This document shows, one piece after another, positions 54,269 to 62,897 of a stretch of DNA of 64,000 bases. The position numbers and the translations under genes were made by a program. The first letter of the stretch is position 1. Each line of letters starts with the position of its first letter. The notes beneath the pieces were generated by a model that did no database searches, had not been told where the DNA came from, and worked only from the letters and a program-made list of their open reading frames with translations. The DNA is taken from contig SDNV01000001.1 in the NCBI GenBank assembly GCA_004524515.1, forward strand, positions 1 to 64,000, written 5' to 3'. Source of the DNA: Promethearchaeota archaeon. Lineage in GTDB: Archaea; Asgardarchaeota; Lokiarchaeia; Sigynarchaeales; SOKP01.

Positions 54269-56179
54269 TTGAATGTAATTGAAGATTTGATTGAACAGCA
54301 TCGAAATGTTGGTGTTATAGATGAAGATGACCTTGATAAACTCTATGCTTTAAATAATAAACATGTGTTGAATATAGTAAATGAATTTATACATATATGT
54401 AAACCAAGTAAAGTTAGTGTGATTACGGATTCAAAGGAAGATATAAATTATGTCAGGCAAAAAGCCATAGAAATAAAGGAAGAATCAAAATTGGCTACTG
54501 AAGGGCATACTATCCATTTTGATGGATTTTTTAACATGAGTAATCATGATCAAGCACGAGATAAGGAAAACACAAAAGTTATGGTTCCCAACGGAGAATA
54601 CTGTAGTCCATGGATAAACACCATAGATAGAGACGATGGTCTCAAGGAAGTCTTAGAAATTATGGATGATTCTATGGAAGGAAAAGAATGTATCGTAAGA
54701 TTCTTCTGTCTTGGTCCTTTAAATTCCAGATTTTCAATTCTAGCTCTTCAATTAACAGATTCATTTTATGTAGGGCATTCTGAGGACATTTTATATCGAT
54801 CGGGATATGAGGTATTCAAAAAACTAAATGGTTCTGATCAATTTTTTTACTTCATTCATTCTGCTGGAGAAACTACAGGAAACCCTCCCGTTACTAAAAA
54901 TCTCGATAAACGTAGGATATATATGGATTTAAAAGGTGGTCGTGTTTTATCCGTTAATAATCAATATGCTGGAAACAGTTTAGGATTGAAAAAATTAGCT
55001 TTGCGATTAGCAATTCATAAAGCAAATAACGAAGATTGGTTAGCAGAACATTATTTTATTTTAGGAGTCCATCCAAAAGAAAAAAACAGAGTTTCTTATT
55101 TCTGTGGAGCCTATCCTTCTGCATGTGGTAAAACAAGTACTGCGATGTTACCCGGACAGACCGTTTTGGGAGATGATATTGCTTATCTAAGACCATGGGA
55201 AGATGGGTATGCTCATGCGGTTAACATTGAACAAGGTATCTTTGGAATTATAAAGGACGTAAATGCTCAGGATGATCCCATAATTTATGAGTCTTTAACA
55301 AGCCCACGAGAAACAATCTTTTCAAATGTTCTTATCACAAAAGGTTTTCCTTATTGGATCGGAGATGGAAAACCTATACCTAATAAAGGAGTGAATTTTT
55401 CAGGAAAATGGAAAAATGGAAAGAAAGATGAAAATGGTAAAGAAATCGCACATGCACATCCTAATGCGCGTTATACGATTAGAATCCAAGAACTGTCGAA
55501 TGCAGATGTGAATTTAGACAGTCCTGAAGGAGTTCCCGTAGATGGAATTTTTTATGGTGGAAGAGATAGTGATACTATGGTACCCGTTCTTGAAAGCTTG
55601 AATTGGGAACATGGCGTTTTTCTAGGGGCCGCAATAGAATCAGAGACCACTTCTGCCACCTTAGGTGCTGAAGGGGTAAGACAACCCAGTCCGATGGCTA
55701 ATTTAGATTTTGTCGTGGTACCCTTAGGAAAATATTTAGAGAACCATCAAAAATTCGGGAATAACCTGAAAATACCACCTAAAGTATTTGCTATGAATTA
55801 TTTTCTTAAAAATAAAGAAGGAAAATATCTAAATGGTATGTTAGATAAATTGGTATGGGTGATGTGGGCAGAAGCTCGTACACATAGCGAACTCGAGGCG
55901 ATAGAGACTCCAATCGGATATATTCCTAAATATCATGATTTAAGAGATTTATTTAAACAATATCTCAATAAAGATTATTCTAAAAAAGAGTATGAGGAAC
56001 AATTTTCAATTAGAACCCGCCATTTACTCAATAAATTGGAAAGAGTAGAGGCAATGTATAAAAAAGATATTGAAATTCCTGATTTCTTTTGGAAACTTAT
56101 AGAAGATCAGCGTCTAAAACTTAAAGAATTTCGAGAGAAATATAAGCGTGATATTATTTCTCCTTTCGATATTCAATAA
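54269..56179 (+). CDS. pckG: GTP-type phosphoenolpyruvate carboxykinase
   Basis: PEPCK of 636 residues, GTP-dependent. YFCGAYPSACGKTSTAMLPG (about 272-291) contains the hyper-reactive Cys and P-loop of the GTP family; DDIAYLRPWEDGYAHAVNIEQGIFGIIKDVNAQDDP (about 297-332), NPNARYTIRIQELSN and DGIFYGGRDSDTMVPV (about 430) follow. Start is TTG 54269, in frame with upstream ATT 54263 as another option. It is unusual to have this next to an ATP-type enzyme; they may run in opposite directions (gluconeogenic versus anaplerotic). Confidence 0.92.
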   Translation: MNVIEDLIEQHRNVGVIDEDDLDKLYALNNKHVLNIVNEFIHICKPSKVSVITDSKEDINYVRQKAIEIKEESKLATEGHTIHFDGFFNMSNHDQARDKENTKVMVPNGEYCSPWINTIDRDDGLKEVLEIMDDSMEGKECIVRFFCLGPLNSRFSILALQLTDSFYVGHSEDILYRSGYEVFKKLNGSDQFFYFIHSAGETTGNPPVTKNLDKRRIYMDLKGGRVLSVNNQYAGNSLGLKKLALRLAIHKANNEDWLAEHYFILGVHPKEKNRVSYFCGAYPSACGKTSTAMLPGQTVLGDDIAYLRPWEDGYAHAVNIEQGIFGIIKDVNAQDDPIIYESLTSPRETIFSNVLITKGFPYWIGDGKPIPNKGVNFSGKWKNGKKDENGKEIAHAHPNARYTIRIQELSNADVNLDSPEGVPVDGIFYGGRDSDTMVPVLESLNWEHGVFLGAAIESETTSATLGAEGVRQPSPMANLDFVVVPLGKYLENHQKFGNNLKIPPKVFAMNYFLKNKEGKYLNGMLDKLVWVMWAEARTHSELEAIETPIGYIPKYHDLRDLFKQYLNKDYSKKEYEEQFSIRTRHLLNKLERVEAMYKKDIEIPDFFWKLIEDQRLKLKEFREKYKRDIISPFDIQ

Positions 56180-56228
56180 TATTTTTATTTTATTTTAATT
56201 TTATAAATGGGTTTAATTATATTTAGAT

Positions 56229-57395
56229 TCAATTTTTAAGAATGCGATGGCAGTTGGGACACCGTTTATATTGATTAGTAATCATTTTAAAGCAATGAGG
56301 ACACAAGATAAATCGCACTTCTTCACCATCTTCTGTAGCAATTTCTTCCTCCCTGTTCTCATTGAAGTTATAACCTTCTTCAATAAATTCTTCTGAAGGA
56401 ATTCCCATAGGATCATGAATATGCACAATCTTGGGCCCATCCTGCGTTTCCAAGCTTTCTAAATATTCTTTAATATCTAAAATATTTTTCTGCGGTAAAA
56501 TTTGAGCTTCTTTTACTTTTTTCGCTAATTTTACTTTTTCAATAAAGTCTTTCTCTAATTTTATTAAATTATAACAATTATGACATCTGAAAATATGCGG
56601 AATCCCAATGGTAGATTCTTCGGTCCACAAAGCCCAACATATCTTATGTGCTACAATACCACAATTAGGACATTTGACCATCGCATTGTAGTCTTTAAGA
56701 CCACAAATAGAACAAGTTTCGGGTCTGGTTAATTCGATGGGATATTCGGCCAAATTTATATAAAATTGTTGATTTTCTTTGGGGATACTAATTTGTTTAC
56801 TATTATATTTGGTTTCTGAGCTCACTTCACGTTTCAATGCTAAAATTTCTAGAATTGAGGGTAATGAATCCACATTATTGATCCTATATATACTGCCGTT
56901 ACAAATTCCTGCCAATTTCATTAATTTCGTATCTTCTTCTAAATCTTCAATATCAATTCGAATAATATCCATAAAAAAAGGCATATTCTTTATTTGATCG
57001 ATCATTGTCTCTAAAACGGGTAAATATAACTTCGAAATTTTTGGTGTTCCTGAATCTGTTAAGATTATTAAACGAAAACTTTTTTCAGAGATTTTTTTAA
57101 ATACATCAATTAGAATAGCAATTCCTAAAAAGATTCCGCCTCCCACATTTCCCTTTACAATGGCAGGTTCTAAAGATTTAAGCGCCATTATAATGTATTC
57201 GGGATTTAATGTAAAATTCTCTAAATAATTTGGTCCATCTTCTTGAAAAAATATAATATTAAATCGGCTGCTTGTGTCTCCATCTTTTTTTAGATTAGTA
57301 AATAATGTTAATGCACTATAGACTGCTGTCATACTTGTAATTCCTGGAGACAAAGCATTAAGAATGAGTGTATCTTCTGAGAATGATTTAGTCAT
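56229..57395 (-). CDS. Von Willebrand A-like protein with RING/PHD-like zinc fingers
   Basis: Protein of 388 residues. Residues about 1-190 look like a vWA fold: GGGIFLGIAILIDVFK and FRLIILTDSGTPK fit the middle and later strands, but the metal-binding DxSxS is not visible at the N-terminus. Residues about 225-275 form a zinc finger CSICGLKDYNAMVKCPNCGIVAHKICWALW...FRCHNC, a C4HC3-like order as in RING or PHD fingers. A C-terminal zinc ribbon (CPHCFKM...CPNCHRI, about 365-386) closes it. The combination recalls the TFIIH subunit p44/Ssl1 and Asgard ubiquitin-related proteins. It lies downstream of the small GTPase gene in the same direction, 138 nt apart. Confidence 0.55.
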   Translation of the reverse strand: MTKSFSEDTLILNALSPGITSMTAVYSALTLFTNLKKDGDTSSRFNIIFFQEDGPNYLENFTLNPEYIIMALKSLEPAIVKGNVGGGIFLGIAILIDVFKKISEKSFRLIILTDSGTPKISKLYLPVLETMIDQIKNMPFFMDIIRIDIEDLEEDTKLMKLAGICNGSIYRINNVDSLPSILEILALKREVSSETKYNSKQISIPKENQQFYINLAEYPIELTRPETCSICGLKDYNAMVKCPNCGIVAHKICWALWTEESTIGIPHIFRCHNCYNLIKLEKDFIEKVKLAKKVKEAQILPQKNILDIKEYLESLETQDGPKIVHIHDPMGIPSEEFIEEGYNFNENREEEIATEDGEEVRFILCPHCFKMITNQYKRCPNCHRILKN

Positions 57396-57533
57396 AGTAA
57401 ACTCTATTTTACAAGCAGTATTCCCATTTGCTATAAAGTTTTAAAATCTTAAGTATATACGTATATTACAAAAAAAAAAATTTATTCTTTCCTTTTTAAA
57501 GAAATAATTTTGTATTGATCTAAATATAGCGTA

Positions 57534-58208
57534 TCATATAGCTATATTTTTTAAACCTTTTTTTACTTGGTAAGTTTTTTGAATCCGATCTATTTCGATA
57601 AACCGCTTTATTTCAAGGCTATTTAAAAAATCACGCATTTCAGCTTTATTTTTGTTTAATTTCTCCGCAAGCCCCTTAATGTTATTTTCATAATTCTGAA
57701 GTATTTGAAGCAGTTCTCGATAATTCTCATACACTTCATTTACTAAATAATTCAAAGATTCTTTTATATTTAAACCAGTTTTAGTGCTTGTGGGAAAAAT
57801 TTTACATTCTTGAGGTAATTTATTTTGATTTTTAATTATCTCAGGAGATCGGGCCTCCTTTAAATCTTGCTTATTTGCTATATAGATAATGGGTACATCT
57901 TGCTTTCTAACGGAATTTAATATTGAAATTGCCTCCTCATCTGTCTCGGGATTAGCCGCATCAAATACAAAAATAAAACCGTCAGCGCCATTGCAAACAA
58001 GATCTCTCATCACTCTAAATCGAAGTAGTCCTGGTGTACCAAATAAAAATATATCAAAACCATTTAATTTCAAGGAGGCTAAATCCATGGCAACAGTATA
58101 ATATTTATTATTTTGCCCTTTAACTTGTACGTTGAGAGCTTTATCATCCAAATATTGGATATAACTCGATTTACCAGACTGTAACGGGCCAACAACCACT
58201 ATTTTAAT
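57534..58208 (-). CDS. Small GTPase with winged-helix-like C-terminus (ATT start inferred)
   Basis: GTPase of 224 residues, COG2229/MglA-like. G1 is VVVGPLQSGKSS (about 4-15), G3 is FGTPGLLRF with Leu in place of the catalytic Gln, G4 is ANKQD (about 115). The last 60 residues (LLQILQNYENNIKGLAEKLNKNKAEMRDFLNSL...) have winged-helix spacing, so it may bind DNA or protein. With GTG 58199 the first strand of the fold would be missing; upstream frame reads KIVVVGP. AGGTG (minus strand, 58216-58220) is exactly 7 nt from ATT (58206-58208), the inferred start, giving MKIVVVGP. Confidence 0.75.
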   Translation of the reverse strand: MKIVVVGPLQSGKSSYIQYLDDKALNVQVKGQNNKYYTVAMDLASLKLNGFDIFLFGTPGLLRFRVMRDLVCNGADGFIFVFDAANPETDEEAISILNSVRKQDVPIIYIANKQDLKEARSPEIIKNQNKLPQECKIFPTSTKTGLNIKESLNYLVNEVYENYRELLQILQNYENNIKGLAEKLNKNKAEMRDFLNSLEIKRFIEIDRIQKTYQVKKGLKNIAI

Positions 58209-58859
58209 AGCAAATCACCTAAAATTATTGTAAATCAAATGTGATTTAGTATTTTTTTTTTGTAATTATATTGAACTTTAATATTTTTAAGGCTTCCTTT
58301 TCTCTTTTAATTAATTAATTGATCGTTAATAAATCCATAAAAATTTTTATTTAAGCTGAAATACTAAAATAGTAAAATCAGATTGTTCTTTTTTTAATAG
58401 AATTTCTGCCTTAGTTTAATGTTTTAATGGGATTTAAAATCGAACCTACATTTTCGGTCATTTTTTAATTGAAAATATACTAAAATCATTACATTATTTA
58501 TGCTTAAAATTAGCCTCTAAATTAAGTATAAATTGACAGAAAAGTCTTTTTTGATTCATTAAAATTTAAGCAAGAAAAAGTCATATCATTAACTATCAGT
58601 TTTTCACTACTAAATGATGAAATTCGATATTTGAAAGAAAAAGAATGATCTGAAAATGACTTATATTGAAAAATACCAAAATAAAAAGTAAGAAATTAGT
58701 CAAACTAAGAAATATTTATAAATGTTTTAAGCATAATACAAAAATAAATATCTAGTTATTACCAAATTTAATAATATCATTTTTTTTGAATTATTAATTT
58801 AGTTAAATAACATAAAATTTAATTATTCTACATAAAAAATTGCTGAAATTGATAAAAAA
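58209..58859. other. Long AT-rich intergenic region before hdr operon
   Basis: 650 nt with no credible coding frame (longest short reading frames are about 10 codons without ribosome-binding sites), no tRNA shape and no tandem repeats. It contains the promoter of the minus-strand GTPase on the left and, on the right, TATA-like elements, the best being AATATTTATAAAT at 58711-58723, about 140 nt before the hdrA start. A small palindrome TACTAAAATAGTA is near 58362. The leader before hdrA would be long. Confidence 0.55.
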
Positions 58860-61800
58860 ATGACAGAAAATAAGTTAAGTTCGATTCTGGTTATTGGAGG
58901 CGGAATATCAGGCATTGAAGCTGCTTTGACACTTGGAGAACAGGGATATAAAGTGATTCTCGTAGAAAAAACTTCTTCCGTTGGCGGGAGAATGGCGCAA
59001 CTTGATAAAACTTTTCCTACGTTAGATTGTTCTATTTGTATTTTAGCTCCGAAAATGGTCGAAGTTTCAAGACATCCGAATATTGAGCTATTAGCTTATT
59101 CTGAAGTAAAGCAAATATCAGGGAAAGCCGGTAATTTTAAAATAAAAATTCTCAAAAAAGCTAGATACGTGGATTGGGACAAGTGCACAGGATGTGCGGC
59201 TTGTACCGAAAAATGTCCAATGAAGAAGATCCCTTCCGAATTTGAGGAGGGGATGGGTAATAGGACCGCCATATATATCCCGTTCCCTCAAGCAGTTCCA
59301 CGAAAAGCGGTGATTGATGCAGAGAAATGCCTATATCTAACAAAAAATGCCTGCAAACTCTGTGAAAAAGAATGTGAAGCTGGGGCGATTAATTGGGAAG
59401 ACAAAGAAGAGATTTTAGAATATAATGTGGCTTCCATTATCGTAGCAACTGGGTATGATCAATTGGATCCAATTGTGTTAGATCGATACCATTACAAGGA
59501 ATATCCTAACATCATTACTGCCATGCAATATGAGCGTTTACTAAGTGCATCTGGCCCCACTGGCGGGGAGCTATTGCGACCTTCAGACGGAAAACATGCC
59601 CATGATATTGCATTTATAGCATGTGTTGGGTCTCGTAATGAGGATCTATGCGCTTATTGTTCTAAATTTTGTTGCATGTATATGGCCAAAGAGGGAGTAG
59701 TTACTCGAGAACATTCCCCCGACACGAATGTAACCATCTTCTTTAATGATACTCGAGTTATTGGAAAAAATCAAGAAGAATTCATTGAAAGGGCTAAAAA
59801 TGAATACAAATTAAAATATTATCATGGTATTCCTGGAGATATCCGTGAAAATCCGGAGAATCATAATCTCTACGTCAAGCATGCGAATCTTGATACGGGG
59901 GATGTGGAAGTAAGTGAATTCGACCTAGTTGTGCTTGCTAATGCTGTAATCCCTCGAATCGATGCAGAAGAGTTAGGTAAAAAATTAGGAATCCAGCAAA
60001 ATGAATTAGGATTTTTTGCAACTAAGAATTCCACAGAAGATCTAAGATCTACTAAAGAGGGAATTTATGTGACTGGTTGCTGTCAATCACCTGATGACAT
60101 CGCAAACTCTGTCGCAAAAGCAGGAGGAGCTGCAGCTCTTGCCGCTTCACATGCTATTCCGATGAGTGAAGAGGAGCAAAAAGTTGAACTCCCTCCCCTT
60201 AAGGACATTTTACCTTCTGATGAACCCCGTATAGGAGTATTTGTTTGTAGGTGTGGGATCAATATTGCGGGATATATGGACGTTCCAAACTTAGTGGACT
60301 ATGCAAAAACACTTCCCAATGTTGTATTTGCTACAGAAAATAAATATAGTTGCTCCCAGTTAACCCAAGATATTATTAAGGAAAAAATCGAAGAATTTAA
60401 TTTAAACAGAGTTGTAGTTGCTGCATGTACTCCTCGAACTCATGAACCTTTATTCCAAAAAACCATACGAGAGGTTGGTCTAAATGAATATCTCTTTAAT
60501 TTCGTAAGCATTCGGGAATTGGATTCTTGGGTTCACATGAATGATAATGAAAAAGCTACTGATAAGGCAAAAGATTTGATTCGGATGGGAGTTGCTCGAG
60601 TCAGAGCCCAAAGACCCGAATTCAAAATAAAGGGTGATGTTATCCCTGAGGCATTGGTTGTCGGCGGTGGAATTTCTGGAATGAGCGCGACGATGGAAAT
60701 TGCTAATAAAGGCTTTAAAGTACATCTTGTTGAAAAAGAGGATAAGTTAGGGGGGCAATTAAACTTAATTTATAAAATCAATTTTGACAGGATTGATTCT
60801 AAAGAATTTTTAGAAGAAAAATTAAAAGAATTTAACGCACATAAAAACATCACCACTTACCTAAATTCAGAGGTAAAAGATGTCAAAGGATCAATTGGGG
60901 ACTTTAAAGTTAAAGTTAAAAATAATGCGGAAGGCAAGGAAATCGATTTAAATGTTGGAGTGATCATTACTGCCACGGGAGCTTATGAATACAAACCCGA
61001 GGGATGGTATCATTATGGGGAAAATGATAATGTGATGACTCAACTTGAATTGTCCGAGAAACTTAGAAATAACGCACTAAAAGATGGAGAAACACTCGTG
61101 TTCATTCATTGTGTAGGGTCAAGACAGCCTGAAGGGGGCAACGGAGTCACTTATTGCTCATTAATCTGCTGTTCTGAATCGATTAGGCACGCCTTATATG
61201 TTAAAGAAACGTATCCTAATTCCAATATTTATGTTCTTTACAGAGATATTAGAGTTGGAACCGATGAAGAGCCTTATTATTGGAAAGCGCGAGAAAATAT
61301 TAATTATATAAGATTTAATGATTATCCTACAGTGGATGTCGCAAATGGAAAACTAAAGGTATCTGTTCAGGATATTTTAACGCAAACTGATCTTGAAATT
61401 GATGCGGATAAGGTGGTACTTTCTACACCCTTAATACCCTATGATACTCAAAAATTAGGAGAAATAATTAAATGTGCCCGTGATCAAAATGGCTATTTCT
61501 TAGAAGCACATGTTAAATTAAGACCGGTAGATTTTGCAACGGATGGAATTTATCTTGCCGGTACATGTCACGGTCCAAAAGGAATAGCGGATTCGATCTC
61601 TCAAGCCAGAGGTGCTGCAGCACATGCATTAATCCCCCTAATTTCTGGTGAGGTGGAAAATGAACCTTTAGTTTCCGTGGTTGATCCGGCTTTATGTATC
61701 GCCTGTCAAAAATGTGAGGAGGTTTGTAATTTCGGAGCGATTGGAGTTAATTTTGACAATGATATCTTAGTTTCTCAATCCAATCCCTTGTTATGTAAAG

Positions 61801-62357
61801 GATGCGGGGATTGTTCCGCTGCTTGTCCTGCTGGAGCGATTACTATGAGCCATTTCTCAGATGATCAAATTTACCCTATGGTTCGGGAAGCCGTCCGAGG
61901 GGATTTTGTGGATGAAAGACCGAGAATTGTGGCCTTCTTATGTAATTGGTGCAGTTATGCAGGTGCAGACACATGTGGAGTGAGCAGATTCCAATATCCC
62001 ACCAATATTAGACCAATTAGAGTCATGTGTACCGGTAGAATTCCCAAACACTTTATATTACAAGCGTTTCTGGAAGGTGCAGATGGTGTACTTATTGGAG
62101 GATGCCATATTGGAGATTGTCACTATCTGGAAGGGAATTATGATATGTTAAGACGATATAATGAACTCCATGAGATTCTGGCAAAAGTTGGAATTAATCC
62201 AGATAGGTATCGACTTGAATGGGTTTCTGCCAGTGAGGGAAAAAGATTCTCTCAAGTAGTAACGGAATTTGTTAACCGAATCAAAGAGCTGGGACCGTTA
62301 TCCAAAACAGGGGATAAAATTGAGCCTAAAAAAGAAAAAGCAAAGGAGGGAGCATAA
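58860..62357 (+). CDS. hdrA: HdrA-HdrA-MvhD fusion (electron-bifurcating flavoprotein)
   Basis: Very large heterodisulfide reductase A-type protein, 1165 residues. Residues 1-450 are a first HdrA-like flavin domain (GGGISGIEAALTLGEQGYKV at about 12) with inserted ferredoxin cysteines (CTGCAACTEKCP, about 107). Residues about 456-930 are a second complete HdrA (IGVFVCRCGINIAG at about 457; GGGISGMSA at about 602). Two [4Fe-4S] motifs follow (CIACQKCEEVC about 946; CKGCGDCSAAC about 979). The end (about 1020-1140) is an MvhD domain: LCNWCSYAGADTCG and GCHIGDCHY. It should bifurcate electrons between ferredoxin and another acceptor. hdrC follows after 3 nt. Confidence 0.9.
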   Translation: MTENKLSSILVIGGGISGIEAALTLGEQGYKVILVEKTSSVGGRMAQLDKTFPTLDCSICILAPKMVEVSRHPNIELLAYSEVKQISGKAGNFKIKILKKARYVDWDKCTGCAACTEKCPMKKIPSEFEEGMGNRTAIYIPFPQAVPRKAVIDAEKCLYLTKNACKLCEKECEAGAINWEDKEEILEYNVASIIVATGYDQLDPIVLDRYHYKEYPNIITAMQYERLLSASGPTGGELLRPSDGKHAHDIAFIACVGSRNEDLCAYCSKFCCMYMAKEGVVTREHSPDTNVTIFFNDTRVIGKNQEEFIERAKNEYKLKYYHGIPGDIRENPENHNLYVKHANLDTGDVEVSEFDLVVLANAVIPRIDAEELGKKLGIQQNELGFFATKNSTEDLRSTKEGIYVTGCCQSPDDIANSVAKAGGAAALAASHAIPMSEEEQKVELPPLKDILPSDEPRIGVFVCRCGINIAGYMDVPNLVDYAKTLPNVVFATENKYSCSQLTQDIIKEKIEEFNLNRVVVAACTPRTHEPLFQKTIREVGLNEYLFNFVSIRELDSWVHMNDNEKATDKAKDLIRMGVARVRAQRPEFKIKGDVIPEALVVGGGISGMSATMEIANKGFKVHLVEKEDKLGGQLNLIYKINFDRIDSKEFLEEKLKEFNAHKNITTYLNSEVKDVKGSIGDFKVKVKNNAEGKEIDLNVGVIITATGAYEYKPEGWYHYGENDNVMTQLELSEKLRNNALKDGETLVFIHCVGSRQPEGGNGVTYCSLICCSESIRHALYVKETYPNSNIYVLYRDIRVGTDEEPYYWKARENINYIRFNDYPTVDVANGKLKVSVQDILTQTDLEIDADKVVLSTPLIPYDTQKLGEIIKCARDQNGYFLEAHVKLRPVDFATDGIYLAGTCHGPKGIADSISQARGAAAHALIPLISGEVENEPLVSVVDPALCIACQKCEEVCNFGAIGVNFDNDILVSQSNPLLCKGCGDCSAACPAGAITMSHFSDDQIYPMVREAVRGDFVDERPRIVAFLCNWCSYAGADTCGVSRFQYPTNIRPIRVMCTGRIPKHFILQAFLEGADGVLIGGCHIGDCHYLEGNYDMLRRYNELHEILAKVGINPDRYRLEWVSASEGKRFSQVVTEFVNRIKELGPLSKTGDKIEPKKEKAKEGA

Positions 62358-62360
62358 TAA

Positions 62361-62897
62361 ATGTCGAATATGATCAAAAAAAATGCCAGCGAATTGGATA
62401 AGAATTTTCGGTATGAGATCAGCCAAAAAATAGGGGCAAAATCCCTTTTAAAATGTATTCAATGTGGAGTATGCAGCTCTGGGTGTACAGTAACCGAATA
62501 TGTTGATATGCAACCTCATAGAGTTGTGGCCTCTTGTTTACTAGGGTTAAAGGAGGAAGTGTTGTCGAGTCAAGCGATATGGACCTGTTCTTTATGTCAT
62601 AGATGTACCGAAAGATGTCCTAAAAATGTGGATTATTCCTTTATTTTAGCACTTTTGCGTAATATGGCAGCCAAAGAAGGTAAAGTTCCCAAGGAATATT
62701 CTGGCACCGTTGAGGTGATTTATGATAATGGATTTGTTGTACCCTATACAGGCGGATTAAAGGATAATATTGATAGAAGAAGAACTCGAATGGGATTGCC
62801 ACAAATAGTGCCCCCGGAATTGAGTGAAGTTAGATTAATTATGGATGAGACAGGTTTAGGAGTTCTCATAAGTAAAAAGAAAGGTGATAAAAAATAA
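62361..62897 (+). CDS. hdrC: Heterodisulfide reductase subunit C-like
   Basis: Iron-sulfur subunit of 178 residues with two [4Fe-4S] motifs: CIQCGVCSSGCTVTEYVDMQPHRVV (about 33-57) and CSLCHRCTERCPKNVDYS (about 74-91). The short tail is rich in lysine. It follows hdrA after 3 nt and its TAA stop overlaps the inferred start of hdrB as ATAA, so the three subunits should be translationally coupled. It transfers electrons between HdrA and HdrB. Confidence 0.92.
   Translation: MSNMIKKNASELDKNFRYEISQKIGAKSLLKCIQCGVCSSGCTVTEYVDMQPHRVVASCLLGLKEEVLSSQAIWTCSLCHRCTERCPKNVDYSFILALLRNMAAKEGKVPKEYSGTVEVIYDNGFVVPYTGGLKDNIDRRRTRMGLPQIVPPELSEVRLIMDETGLGVLISKKKGDKK

Noticed and set aside
54263..54271. ATT at 54263 as start of pckG
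   Set aside because: An in-frame TTG two codons downstream suffices and there is no AGGTG-N7 signal, so it was not counted with the ATH-start genes.
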